From assembly GCA_900167895.1 (NCBI GenBank), contig FUZR01000003.1, positions 62,001 to 126,000 on the forward strand: a DNA stretch of 64,000 bases, in the 5' to 3' direction. A program made the translations under genes and the position numbers. The stretch is from Bacteroidales bacterium WCE2004. GTDB taxonomy: Bacteria; Bacteroidota; Bacteroidia; Bacteroidales; UBA932. Positions 9,077 to 17,158 of the stretch are shown here, piece after piece. How positions within the stretch are numbered: position 1 is the stretch's first letter; each line of letters opens with the position of its first letter. The notes under the pieces are model-generated. The model saw only the letters and a program-made list of their open reading frames with translations, was not told where the DNA came from and did not search any database.

Positions 9077-9084
9077 TAAATTTG
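9077..9084 (+). promoter_or_regulatory. -7 box of the hemerythrin/LuxR regulator gene
   Basis: TAAATTTG, 5 nt before the ATG at 9090. No exact TTG lies at the ideal spacing (CTGG at 9054-9057 is nearest). Implies a leaderless start at 9090 or use of the second ATG at 9111. Confidence 0.55.
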
Positions 9085-9089
9085 TGTGT

Positions 9090-10028
9090 ATGGACAAGTT
9101 TACGAGCAACATGAAAGTTGCGCGCCTCGTCGAGGCCAACTACCGACTCCTCGGCGTACTCGCGCGCGTTGGCATAGACGGCAGTTTCGGCGAGAAGACG
9201 GTCTCCGAAGTCTGTATCTCCTCGGGGCTGGATCCGGACACGATCATCCTCCTCTGCGAAGTGTACACGTTCCCGAGTTTCAAGCCGTCGATGGAGCTGC
9301 TGCGCCGCTGCCACGTGGGCGACATCCTCCGCTACATGCACCAGTCGCACGACTACTACCTCAACCGGGCGATTTCCGAGATGGAGAAATCGATCACGAA
9401 ACTGCTCGAACCCTGCCAGCAGAAGCAGCGGGATGTGGTGTGGAACTTCTTCCATGGCTACAAGGTCGAGGTCAAGAACCACTTCGGCTTCGAAGAGCAG
9501 GAGGTCATTCCCTATGTCCAGGGGCTGATTATCGGGCAGACCCGCCCGGGCTTCTCGATCGACCGCTTCGAGGAGAACCACTCCAACATCGACGAGAAGC
9601 TGGGCGACTTCAAGAACCTGGTAATGAAGTCGCTGCCCGCCGTCTGCGACAACGACATCCGCCTGGACCTGCTGGTGCGCATCTACGCCCTGCAGGAAGA
9701 CCTGAAATGCCACACCTACATCGAGGACCACGTCCTGGTGCCGATGGTGCGCCTGCTGGAGAATCCCCAGCGCTTCCGCGACCGCGCGCGCGAGCAGGAC
9801 GAGGAGCCGGAGCAGCACCTGGAGCTGTCCGACCGCGAGAAAGAGATCCTGGTGAGCGTGGCGCAGGGCCTGCTCAACAAGGAGATCGCCGACAAGCACA
9901 ACATCTCCATCAACACGGTGATCACGCACCGCAAGAACATCACCCGCAAGACGGGCATCCGCACGGTGCCGGGTCTGACGGTGTATGCCATCCTCAACAA
10001 CCTGATCGACATCAATTCCATCGAATAA
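9090..10028 (+). CDS. Hemerythrin-domain LuxR-family transcriptional regulator
   Basis: 312 residues. The N-terminal two-thirds carry a hemerythrin-like helical bundle with candidate di-iron ligands His84/87, His122, His131, Glu135, His164, His208 and His214. The C-terminal part (about 246-308) is a LuxR helix-turn-helix, with LSDREKEILVSVAQG and the recognition region NKEIADKHNISINTVITHR. It is probably a cytoplasmic sensor of oxygen, NO or iron state that controls transcription. The open frame continues upstream through the tRNA gene and is not real there; the ATG at 9090 follows the -7 box by 5 nt, and Met8 (9111) is the alternative start. queH starts within its stop codon (TAATG). Confidence 0.85.
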   Translation: MDKFTSNMKVARLVEANYRLLGVLARVGIDGSFGEKTVSEVCISSGLDPDTIILLCEVYTFPSFKPSMELLRRCHVGDILRYMHQSHDYYLNRAISEMEKSITKLLEPCQQKQRDVVWNFFHGYKVEVKNHFGFEEQEVIPYVQGLIIGQTRPGFSIDRFEENHSNIDEKLGDFKNLVMKSLPAVCDNDIRLDLLVRIYALQEDLKCHTYIEDHVLVPMVRLLENPQRFRDRAREQDEEPEQHLELSDREKEILVSVAQGLLNKEIADKHNISINTVITHRKNITRKTGIRTVPGLTVYAILNNLIDINSIE

Positions 10029-10720
10029 TGACGGTCGAAGCGCCGGGCGGCGCCCGGGACATCCTGCTGCACGCATGTTGCGCGCCTTGTTCCGGAGCGG
10101 TGCTCGAATGCCTCCGGGACAGCGGGATTCGGCCGGTCGTCTTCTTCAGCAATTCGAATATCGCTCCGCGCGAGGAATATGAGCTGCGCCTGTCGGAGCT
10201 GCGCCGCTATGGCGAAGTGATGGGCGTGGAGGTCGTGGCCGACGAATATGACCACGACGCCTGGCTGGCGGCGGTCCGCGGGCTCGAGCGCGAGCCGGAG
10301 CGGGGCGCCCGCTGCGCGGCGTGCTTCCGCTTCCGCCTGGCGCGTGCCGCGCGCTACGCCGCCTCCCGCGGCCTCTCCGTCGTCGCCACCACCCTCGCCT
10401 CCTCCCGCTGGAAAGACCTCGACCAGGTCAACGCCGCCGGGCTTGACGCGTGCGGCAGGGTCGACCCCTGCAAAACCGTGGCCACCCATGGCCTCGTAAA
10501 TGGGGGGGACCCAACCGTCAGGTTGGGGGGGATGAGCGCGGAGCGCGAAGTTTTGCAGGGGTCGAGCCCTGCCGCCGCGGACGTGGTATTCTGGGCGCAG
10601 AACTGGCGGAAAGGCGGACTGCAGCCGCGCCGCAACGAAATCATCCGCGAACAGGGATTCTATAACCAGACCTGGTGCGGATGCGAGTTTTCAAGACAAC
10701 CATCCACTAAAAACCAATAG
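10028..10720 (+). CDS. queH: Epoxyqueuosine reductase QueH with an in-frame palindromic insertion
   Basis: 230 residues of the QueH (DUF208) family, which reduces epoxyqueuosine to queuosine in tRNA using Fe-S/metal centres. Motifs: HACCAPC at 15-21, CAACF at 96-100 and the C-terminal WCGC (Cys217, Cys219), so all expected cysteines are present. Residues about 142-183 do not belong to the family. They are encoded by palindromic element copy B (10452-10575), which sits in frame between NAAGLDA and ADVVFWAQNWRKGG. Length without it would be close to the normal ~190. Whether the protein stays active, or the RNA or protein insert is removed, cannot be told. Its start overlaps the regulator stop by one base. 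Confidence 0.88.
   Translation: MTVEAPGGARDILLHACCAPCSGAVLECLRDSGIRPVVFFSNSNIAPREEYELRLSELRRYGEVMGVEVVADEYDHDAWLAAVRGLEREPERGARCAACFRFRLARAARYAASRGLSVVATTLASSRWKDLDQVNAAGLDACGRVDPCKTVATHGLVNGGDPTVRLGGMSAEREVLQGSSPAAADVVFWAQNWRKGGLQPRRNEIIREQGFYNQTWCGCEFSRQPSTKNQ
10452..10575 (+). repeat. Palindromic structured element, copy B (inside queH)
   Basis: Arms of about 25 bp: 5' GCGGCAGGGTCGACCCCTGC..., 3' ...GCAGGGGTCGAGCCCTGCCGC read inverted, matching with one extra G. The core shows paired changes against copies A and C: CCCAT/ATGGG in place of CCCGT/ACGGG, and AACC-GTCA-GGTT as the small hairpin. It has no stop codon in the queH frame. Confidence 0.85.
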
Positions 10721-10723
10721 GGT

Positions 10724-10900
10724 ATGTTATCTACAGTCATTTACATCCTGGGTATCGTCGCCGCTATCTGGTGCGTGCTCGACATCTTCAAGTCCAACAA
10801 GCTGGAGCCCCTCTACAAGGTCCTCCTCTCCATCGCGGTCCTGGCCTTCAGCTGGGTCGGCTTCGCGGTCTATTATTTCCTGGTCCGCCAAAAACTCTAG
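10724..10900 (+). CDS. Small two-helix membrane protein (PLDc_N-like)
   Basis: 58 residues starting MLSTVIYILGIVAAIWCVLD. Two hydrophobic helices (about 4-19 and 34-53) are separated by a short polar loop (FKSNKLEPLYK), and the protein ends LVRQKL. The pattern resembles the PLDc_N small membrane proteins frequent in Bacteroidetes, but it is too short for a firm call. It lies 3 bp after queH on the same strand and its stop overlaps the stop of the convergent FeoB-associated gene (CTAG). Confidence 0.7.
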   Translation: MLSTVIYILGIVAAIWCVLDIFKSNKLEPLYKVLLSIAVLAFSWVGFAVYYFLVRQKL

Positions 10901-11070
10901 CGGGACCTGTCCTTGCAGAAAGGACAGCTCTCCCCGCCACTGCAGCCGCTGCAGCCTGACGTCCCGCAGCTGCCGCAACCGCCCACCCTTCCGGCGCGCA
11001 CGAAAGTACGCACCGCGAAGAACAGCGCAGCGGCCACAAGCAACAGGATGATCAGGCTGGGAAGGTTCAT
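10897..11070 (-). CDS. FeoB-associated Cys-rich membrane protein
   Basis: 57 residues: one N-terminal transmembrane helix (about 4-22), then a cysteine cluster (GGCGSCGTSGCSGCSGG, then CPFC) at the C-terminus. This is the typical layout of the small FeoB-associated proteins (FeoC-like role, possibly metal handling at the cytoplasmic mouth). It follows feoB by 16 bp on the same strand, which supports the call. Confidence 0.85.
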   Translation of the reverse strand: MNLPSLIILLLVAAALFFAVRTFVRAGRVGGCGSCGTSGCSGCSGGESCPFCKDRSR

Positions 11071-11086
11071 ATCACAACGACAGACT

Positions 11087-13435
11087 TTATCCGATAAAAA
11101 TTCCGGCCACCAGATACGCCAGCCACGCGACGACCCAGGCCACGGCGCACTGGAACAGCACCATGATGCACGCCCACTTGCCGCCGAGCTCGCGCTTGAC
11201 CGCGGCGATGGCGGCTACGCACGGCGTGTAGAGCAGACAGAAAGCCAGCATCGGGATGGCGGTCAGCACCGTCATCGAAGCCGTCACGTCCAACACCTCC
11301 ATCGTCGCCACGACGCTCTCCTTCGCCAGGAAACCGGTCACAAGCGAAGTCACGATGCGCCAGTCGCCCAGCCCGAGCGGGCTGAAGACCGGGGCGATCA
11401 GGCCGGCGATGCCCGCCAGCATGCTGTTCTCCGGATCCACCATCTGCAGGCGCCAGTTGAAGCTCTGCAGGATCCAGATCACGACCGAAGCCACGAAAAT
11501 CACGGTGAAAGCACGCTGCAGGAAGTCCTTGGTCTTGTCCCAGAGCAGGTGTCCCACATTCTTCGCGCCCGGCATCCGGTAGTTCGGCAGCTCCATCACG
11601 AACGGCGCCGCCTCGCCCTTCTTCGGCGACAGCTTGGAGATCAGCGCGATCAGCACGCCCACCAGGATGGCCGACAGATACAGGATCACCAGCACCAGGC
11701 CGCCGTGGCCCGGGAAGAAAGCGCTCGTGAAGAAGGCATAGATCGGGATCTTTGCCGAGCAGCTCATATAAGGTGTCAGCAGGATTGTCATCTTGCGGTC
11801 GCGCGACGAAGGAAGCGTACGCGTGGCCATCACGGCCGGCACGCTGCAGCCGAAGCCGATCAGCAGCGGCACGATGCTCCGGCCGCTGAGGCCGATCTTG
11901 CGCAGCAGCTTGTCGGTCACGAACGCGACGCGCGCCATGTAGCCGCTGTCCTCCAGCATCGACAGGAAGAAGAACAGGATGATGATGATCGGCACAAAGC
12001 TGACCACCGTGCCCACGCCGCCGAACACGCCGTCCACGACGAGCGAACGCACGGCATCGCTCACGTTCCAGCGCTCCATCGCGCCGTCCAGCACGCCGGC
12101 GAGCCACTGGATCCCCTGATCCAGCAGGTCCTGCAGCGGCGCGCCCAGCACGTCGATCGACAGATAGATCACCAGCGACATCACCAGGGCGAAGATGGGG
12201 ATGGCCGTCCAGCGGCCCGTCAGGACCTTGTCGATCCGGCGGCTGCGGCGGTATTCCTTGCTCTCATGCGGCTTGACGACCGTCTGCGCCGTGAGCTTGC
12301 GGATGAAGGAGAAACGCATGTCGGCCATGGCCGCGTTGCGGTCCAGGCCGCGTTCCTGCTCCATCTGGACGATGATGTGCTCCACCATCTCCTTCTCGTT
12401 CTGCTGCAGGCCCAGGGCCTTCTCGATCGCGGCGTCGCCCTCCACGAGGCGGCTGGCCGCGAATCGCACCGGGATGCCCGCGCGCTCGGCGTGGTCCTCG
12501 ATCAGGTGCATCACGCCGTGCAGGCAGCGGTGCACCGCGCCGCCGTGGTCGTTCTTGTCGCAGAAATCCTGGCGGGCGGGCTTCTCCTGGAAGCGGGCCA
12601 CGTGCATCGCGTGCTCCACGAGCTCCTCGATGCCCTCGTTCCTGGCGGCGGAGATCGGCACGACCGGCAGGCCGAGGATCTCCTCCATCTGGTTGACACG
12701 GATGGTGCCGCCGTTGTTGCGGACCTCATCCATCATATTGAGCGCCAGCACCATCGGCTTGTCCAGCTCCATCAGCTGCATCGTCAGGTAGAGGTTGCGC
12801 TCGATATTGCCGGCATCCACGATGTTGATGATGCCGCAGGGATTCTCGTCGAGGATGAATTCGCGCGAGACGATCTCCTCGGAGGTATAAGGCGAAAGCG
12901 AATAGATGCCCGGGAGGTCGGTCACGAGCGTGTCGGCATGCCCCCGGATCTGGCCGTCCTTGCGGTCCACCGTCACGCCCGGGAAATTGCCGACGTGCTG
13001 GTTGGAACCGGTCAGCTGGTTGAAGAGCGTCGTCTTGCCGCAGTTCTGGTTGCCCGCGAGGGCGAACGTGAGCGTGGTCCCCGCCGGGAGCGGGCTCTCC
13101 TGCTTCTTGTCGTGGAACTTGCCCGTCTCGCCGAAGCCCGGATGGGCGACCGGATTGACGGAGCGGACCGACGTATCGTCGGCGATGCTGGCCACCGGTT
13201 CGTCCAGACCGTCCGTCTGCGCGACGGTGATCTTGGCGGCGTCCGCCAGGCGGAGCGTCAGCGCGTATCCGTTGATCCGCAGCTCCATCGGGTCGCCGAG
13301 CGGCGCGTATTTGACCAGTTTGACCTGAGCGCCGGGGATCAGGCCCATATCCAGGAAATGCTGGCGCAGGGCGCCCTTGCCCCCGACCGCCAGGATGACG
13401 GCATGCCCGCCTATAGGTAATTCTCGAAGTGTCAT
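11087..13435 (-). CDS. feoB: FeoA-FeoB fusion ferrous iron transporter
   Basis: 782 residues. Residues 1-75 form a FeoA-like SH3 domain (MTLRELPIGGHAVILAVGGK...). Next comes a G-protein domain with G1 GNQNCGKTT (about 128-136), VTVDRKDG and DLPG switch motifs, and NMMD (G4). From about 390 to the end are gate and core helices, with GCSVPAVMATR, the Cys-containing FeoB pore motif. It imports Fe(II) across the inner membrane, gated by GTP. FeoA fused to FeoB is common in Bacteroidetes. The start at 13435 is the only sensible ATG; its upstream region lacks a clean -7 box. Confidence 0.95.
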   Translation of the reverse strand: MTLRELPIGGHAVILAVGGKGALRQHFLDMGLIPGAQVKLVKYAPLGDPMELRINGYALTLRLADAAKITVAQTDGLDEPVASIADDTSVRSVNPVAHPGFGETGKFHDKKQESPLPAGTTLTFALAGNQNCGKTTLFNQLTGSNQHVGNFPGVTVDRKDGQIRGHADTLVTDLPGIYSLSPYTSEEIVSREFILDENPCGIINIVDAGNIERNLYLTMQLMELDKPMVLALNMMDEVRNNGGTIRVNQMEEILGLPVVPISAARNEGIEELVEHAMHVARFQEKPARQDFCDKNDHGGAVHRCLHGVMHLIEDHAERAGIPVRFAASRLVEGDAAIEKALGLQQNEKEMVEHIIVQMEQERGLDRNAAMADMRFSFIRKLTAQTVVKPHESKEYRRSRRIDKVLTGRWTAIPIFALVMSLVIYLSIDVLGAPLQDLLDQGIQWLAGVLDGAMERWNVSDAVRSLVVDGVFGGVGTVVSFVPIIIILFFFLSMLEDSGYMARVAFVTDKLLRKIGLSGRSIVPLLIGFGCSVPAVMATRTLPSSRDRKMTILLTPYMSCSAKIPIYAFFTSAFFPGHGGLVLVILYLSAILVGVLIALISKLSPKKGEAAPFVMELPNYRMPGAKNVGHLLWDKTKDFLQRAFTVIFVASVVIWILQSFNWRLQMVDPENSMLAGIAGLIAPVFSPLGLGDWRIVTSLVTGFLAKESVVATMEVLDVTASMTVLTAIPMLAFCLLYTPCVAAIAAVKRELGGKWACIMVLFQCAVAWVVAWLAYLVAGIFIG

Positions 13436-13504
13436 CTAACTCTAATTAACCAACCTGCAAAGTTGGTACGCGCGCGCGACATGCGCAATCCCTATTTATG
13501 GGGA

Positions 13505-14380
13505 TTATTCAGACAGGAAAGCGCCCCGCTGCAGGGAAGCCTCGCGATATTCCTTCAGCTCAAGGAGCCGGGAACGGAACTCCCGGATAAAGCGCCAGGG
13601 CACGGCAGAATGGTTCTTGAAACCCATCCCGACCAGCTCCAGCACCTCGCGGAAACGCATCCAGCCGAAGCGGCGGTTCGGGTCGCTGACCTTGACGACA
13701 GCGGCGATACACTTGAGCTCCAGCCGCTTGTCGCGGGACATATATCGGCTCGACCGGTCATGCACCGCGCGCGACTCCGGCACCACGCCGCAATGCAGGC
13801 CGTGGTAGTGCAGGCGGTCGATCCAGTTGTCGTCCTCGCCATACTGCTTGAAGGCAGGCGAGAATCCGCCCACGGTCTCGATGGCCTCGCGGCTCACGAG
13901 CCAGTGCGCGGCCATCACGAAAGGCACCTCCACGACCAGCGTCTTGCTGTAGTGCCTGCGCAGCGCGGCGTCGATGTACGGCCCGCACTTGTGGTTGAAA
14001 CGGTGGTCGCGCCGCCCATAGGCACCCAGCTGCATCGGGCTGAGGATTCCCCATCCGGGCTTGTAGGACTCCACGAGCCGCAGCAGCGTGTCGTGCTCCA
14101 GCCATGCGTCCTGGTTGAGCAGGTAGGCGAAATCGTAGCCCTCGTCGAGGACGATGCGCAGGCCGATGTTGTTGGCGGCGCCAAAGCCCAGGTTCTCACC
14201 CGTCTCGATGATGCGCACCTCCGGATAGTCCGCGCGGATCATCGCGAGCGTCTCGTCCGTAGAACCGTTGTCAACCACGAGCACATCCACCGGAACCGAA
14301 GAACTGGCCAGGCTCCGGAAGCATTTCTTGACCCATTTCTGGGCATTGTAGGTGACGACGATGACGAGGATCTTAGGCAT
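13505..14380 (-). CDS. Family 2 glycosyltransferase
   Basis: 291 residues with a GT-A fold N-terminus: VIVVTYNAQKWVKKC, VDNGSTDETL (about 35-44) and the DxD-region LLNQDAWLE. The rest contains an ED motif (GEDDNWIDR) placed as expected for the catalytic base. It is a cytoplasmic or membrane-associated sugar transferase acting on a surface glycan; donor and acceptor are not readable. Its start overlaps the end of the upstream glycosyltransferase by 8 bp, so the two are cotranscribed. Confidence 0.88.
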   Translation of the reverse strand: MPKILVIVVTYNAQKWVKKCFRSLASSSVPVDVLVVDNGSTDETLAMIRADYPEVRIIETGENLGFGAANNIGLRIVLDEGYDFAYLLNQDAWLEHDTLLRLVESYKPGWGILSPMQLGAYGRRDHRFNHKCGPYIDAALRRHYSKTLVVEVPFVMAAHWLVSREAIETVGGFSPAFKQYGEDDNWIDRLHYHGLHCGVVPESRAVHDRSSRYMSRDKRLELKCIAAVVKVSDPNRRFGWMRFREVLELVGMGFKNHSAVPWRFIREFRSRLLELKEYREASLQRGAFLSE

Positions 14381-15323
14381 GGAAGTACTTGATGAAAAGC
14401 TGTTTCGGAGTCAGCCGGGTGAAGATGCTGCGGGTGATGTTGCGGTAGGTCTCCCAGGCGATGCGGTCCGCCTCCGAACGGGTGGAACGCAGGCGGGCGG
14501 ACGCCTTGGCGCGCTTGGCGCTCTCGGCGAGCCAGACCGGCAGGGCAAGCAGGAAATATTTGACGCGGGACCCGCCGCTGAAGAAGAGCAGCGAGCCACG
14601 GACGGCCGCCGGACGGACGGCCGGGGAAATGCGCGTGGCGGTGGTGCGCCACTTGTGGGTGATGCAGGCGGCGCGGTCCACATAGACGCCGTAGCCCCTG
14701 CGCCGCGCGAGCGTGGAAAGGGCGATGTCCTCCGGCGTGAAGAAATAGGTCTCGTCGAACCAGCCCAGCTTCCGGAAGACGTCGGTCTTGATCAGGAAGG
14801 CGGCGCCGGTGATGTTGGATGTACGGAAGACCTCGCCGAAGAGCGGGGTCTTGCCGACCGTGTCGTCGATGGGCTCCCGGTGCAGGTGCCACTGCTGCAG
14901 CACGTAATAGCGCGCCGGATAAGGCGGGCGGCCGCAGAGCTGCAGCGAGCCGTCGGCGTTGAGCAGCCGGGGGCTGACGATCGCGGCGTCCTGCGGCAGG
15001 CGCTCCAGGTCTGCGACCAGCGTGCCGACAAGGTCTTCGCGGATCTCCGTGTCGTCGTTGACCACGAAACAATAGCGCCCGCGGGCCTTGCGCAGGGCCA
15101 GGTTGTTGTTTTCGGAGAAACCGCGGATCTCGTTGCTCTCGATCCAGCGGACCCAGGGGAAGTCCGCGATCGCCTTCGCAAGATTCTGGGGCGAGAAGCG
15201 ATACGCCACCACGAAAGTCTCGCTGGGCACCGTCGTATGCGCCTGCAGCCCCTGCAGACAGGGGTACAGGTTGTCCAGGCGGTTCATACAGACGATGATA
15301 ATGCTGACCAGCGGGGAATCCAT
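14373..15323 (-). CDS. Family 2 glycosyltransferase (rhamnosyltransferase-like)
   Basis: 316 residues with the GT-A start VSIIIVCMNRLDNL, the DxD segment VVNDDTEIRED (about 90-100) and the later ED-type site YFFTPEDIALS. The layout is that of WbbL/rhamnosyltransferase-like GT2 enzymes that build polysaccharide or lipopolysaccharide. The start ATG lies 4 nt after a -7 box, so the mRNA is probably leaderless. First gene of a two-gene glycosyltransferase unit. Confidence 0.88.
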   Translation of the reverse strand: MDSPLVSIIIVCMNRLDNLYPCLQGLQAHTTVPSETFVVAYRFSPQNLAKAIADFPWVRWIESNEIRGFSENNNLALRKARGRYCFVVNDDTEIREDLVGTLVADLERLPQDAAIVSPRLLNADGSLQLCGRPPYPARYYVLQQWHLHREPIDDTVGKTPLFGEVFRTSNITGAAFLIKTDVFRKLGWFDETYFFTPEDIALSTLARRRGYGVYVDRAACITHKWRTTATRISPAVRPAAVRGSLLFFSGGSRVKYFLLALPVWLAESAKRAKASARLRSTRSEADRIAWETYRNITRSIFTRLTPKQLFIKYFHA

Positions 15324-15327
15324 ATTA

Positions 15328-15356
15328 CAAATATAAAAAAAAGACGGCTAGAGCAA
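15328..15356 (-). promoter_or_regulatory. Promoter of the glycosyltransferase pair
   Basis: Minus-strand TTG (15354-15356), 18 nt, -7 box TATATTTG (15328-15335), 4 nt before the ATG. It lies between the two operons, just past the rimM stop. Confidence 0.6.
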
Positions 15357-15812
15357 GCCGTCCGGAAGGTCAAGATCCAGAATTTGTTTGTCCGGGTCCG
15401 CGGAGCGGATCAGGTCGGGATGCAGGGGGACGAGCGTCTCCCCGACATAGATGCAGAGATTGCCCGGAATGGGCTCCGTGCCGGTCACGACGCCCACCCG
15501 CTCTCCGCGGTTGAGCAGGGTCCAGCCGGTGAAATCCATCTCCTCTTCCTCCTCCCATTCGCCCTCGATGTAGACGGCGCGGCCGACCACCTCCTCGGCG
15601 TCCTCCAGGGACGTGATATCGTTGAGATGGACGATGGCCTTGGAACTGCCGCGCTGCTGGAGATCCTGGATAAAAAAGGGAACCGGCAGTCCATCGAATT
15701 CGATGAACACCGGTTCCTGAAGGTCGATCTGTCCGACCTCGATGTCGCGCACTCCGATCAGGAGGCCTCCATCGGTGCCGTTGGATTTAAGGATCTTGGC
15801 GATCTGGAGCAT
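15348..15812 (-). CDS. rimM: Ribosome maturation factor RimM
   Basis: 154 residues, slightly short for RimM (about 170). An N-terminal barrel (LKSNGTDGGLLIGV...VFIEFDGLPVPFFI) is followed by the PRC-barrel half, with TGWTLLNRGERVGVVTG and the terminal VPLHPDLI...DLPDGLL. It assists 30S head assembly by binding S19. It starts on the last base of rpsP (15812), in the classic rpsP-rimM pair. Confidence 0.9.
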   Translation of the reverse strand: MLQIAKILKSNGTDGGLLIGVRDIEVGQIDLQEPVFIEFDGLPVPFFIQDLQQRGSSKAIVHLNDITSLEDAEEVVGRAVYIEGEWEEEEEMDFTGWTLLNRGERVGVVTGTEPIPGNLCIYVGETLVPLHPDLIRSADPDKQILDLDLPDGLL

Positions 15813-16375
15813 TATGCCTCGGCAGGGGCCTCTGCAGCAGCTTCCTCGACCGGAGCCTCGGCAGCCTCTTCGGCAGCGGCGGCCTCAGCGGCCTCGGCAG
15901 CCTTCTGGGCAGCAGCCTCGGCGGCCTTCTTGGCGATAGCCTCGGCGCGGGCTTCGTTGACCTTGGTCTCCTCAGCCTTGGCAGCCTTCTTAGCCTCGAT
16001 GGCGGCATTCTTGATGCCGGTCTTCTTGGCCTCGACCTTGGCGTCCCGCTGGGCCTTCCAGTCGTTCCACTTCTTGTCGGCCGCCTCCTGGGTGAGGGCA
16101 CCCTTGGCGACACCGCCGTCGAGGTGGTGGCGCAGCATCACACCCTCGTAGGAGAGGATGCGGCGGGCGGTGAGGGTCGGCTCGGCACCCACCTTCAGCC
16201 ATGCGAGAGCACGCTCGGAGTTGAGAATGATCGTAGCAGGGTTGGTGTTGGGGTTGTAGGAGCCAAGTTGCTCGATGAAACGACCATCGCGCGGGGAGCG
16301 CGAATCAGCCACAACAATGTGGAAGAATGCGAAATTCTTCTTACCGTGGCGCTGTAAACGAATCTTAACAGCCAT
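15812..16375 (-). CDS. rpsP: 30S ribosomal protein S16 with long Ala/Glu tail
   Basis: 187 residues. The first ~80 are canonical S16 ([32 protein letters not shown]... split across the N-terminus and the YNPNT region). The remaining ~100 residues form a low-complexity Lys/Ala then Ala/Glu helix-rich tail, a feature known from Bacteroidetes S16. It is a 30S body component. First gene of the rpsP-rimM operon, with a consensus promoter 58 bp upstream. Confidence 0.95.
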   Translation of the reverse strand: MAVKIRLQRHGKKNFAFFHIVVADSRSPRDGRFIEQLGSYNPNTNPATIILNSERALAWLKVGAEPTLTARRILSYEGVMLRHHLDGGVAKGALTQEAADKKWNDWKAQRDAKVEAKKTGIKNAAIEAKKAAKAEETKVNEARAEAIAKKAAEAAAQKAAEAAEAAAAEEAAEAPVEEAAAEAPAEA

Positions 16376-16432
16376 TGTGAATCTGTTGTTTTAAATTAAA
16401 CCTAAATACATTCCTACCCGAGGAATGGACGG

Positions 16433-16463
16433 CAAAGATAGAGCAAAACTCCGGAATACACAA
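16433..16463 (-). promoter_or_regulatory. Promoter of rpsP-rimM
   Basis: Minus-strand TTG (16461-16463), 20 nt, -7 box TATCTTTG (16433-16440); leader of about 50 nt before the ATG at 16375. Confidence 0.7.
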
Positions 16464-16477
16464 TACCTTACGCAAAA

Positions 16478-17158
16478 TTATTTGTGCCGCAGGTAGCGGA
16501 AACCGGGATGGTTGCGCGTGTTCTGGCCGGGCGGCAGGAGGTAGTCGCGCGGGATGCCGCAGCGGCGCAGGCACCACATCAGCGACAGCTGGTCGCGGCG
16601 GCCCAGGCGCGGCAGGCGGCTCCACCACATCTCGTCCAGGGCGACGATGTCCGGGTCGTTGTGCCGGCGGAAGATGACGTTGTTCTCATTGAGGCCGGCG
16701 TGGCGCGGCAGGCCCTTGGCCCGCAGGTACGCCCAGACCCACAGCAGCTCGAAGATGTTCAGGTATTTCATGTCGAAGCACTTGCGCGCCTCGGCATACG
16801 TGCAGTCCCGGTCGGGGTGCGTGACGCCGCTGTACTTCACGCCCGCGGCGGCCTTGATGCGCGCCGCGCGGTAGAGCGTCCCGTCCAGCAGGGCGATGTT
16901 GCCGTCGATCCAGACGCTGCACTCATATTCGGGCAGGAGGACGTGCGGATGCATCTTGGGCCAGCGGGAGGCCATCCGGGGGTTGCCGGCGGGCAACTCC
17001 GCAAGCTCACGGATCTCCCACACGCCGACACGGCCGGACGTCTTTTCGCCCGGCCCTACGAAACAGATGAAGTCGAAACCTTCTTCGACCACGGCGGGCT
17101 GCTGCAGCTCGTCATAGCCGCCGATGATGCAGGTGTAGATCGCAATCTTTTCCATCAT
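16478..17158 (-). CDS. DUF616-family putative glycosyltransferase
   Basis: 226 residues of the DUF616 family (KIAIYTCIIGGYDELQQP at the N-terminus, SVWIDGNIAL near the middle, ENNVIFRRHNDP and RRDQLSLMW toward the end). Family members are associated with capsule and cell-wall glycan synthesis, probably as transferases. The start ATG at 17158 overlaps the stop of the upstream flippase fusion as ATGA; Met2 at 17155 is equally possible. Last gene of the long suf-led operon. Confidence 0.75.
   Translation of the reverse strand: MMEKIAIYTCIIGGYDELQQPAVVEEGFDFICFVGPGEKTSGRVGVWEIRELAELPAGNPRMASRWPKMHPHVLLPEYECSVWIDGNIALLDGTLYRAARIKAAAGVKYSGVTHPDRDCTYAEARKCFDMKYLNIFELLWVWAYLRAKGLPRHAGLNENNVIFRRHNDPDIVALDEMWWSRLPRLGRRDQLSLMWCLRRCGIPRDYLLPPGQNTRNHPGFRYLRHK

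Noticed and set aside
10913..13420. 835-residue plus-strand open frame opposite feoB
   Set aside because: His/Arg/Gln-rich shadow frame; the minus strand encodes an unmistakable FeoAB.
13436..13480. Promoter for feoB at GCAAAGTTGGTA
   Set aside because: Inverted it reads TACCAACTTTGC, which does not fit TAnnTTTG spacing.
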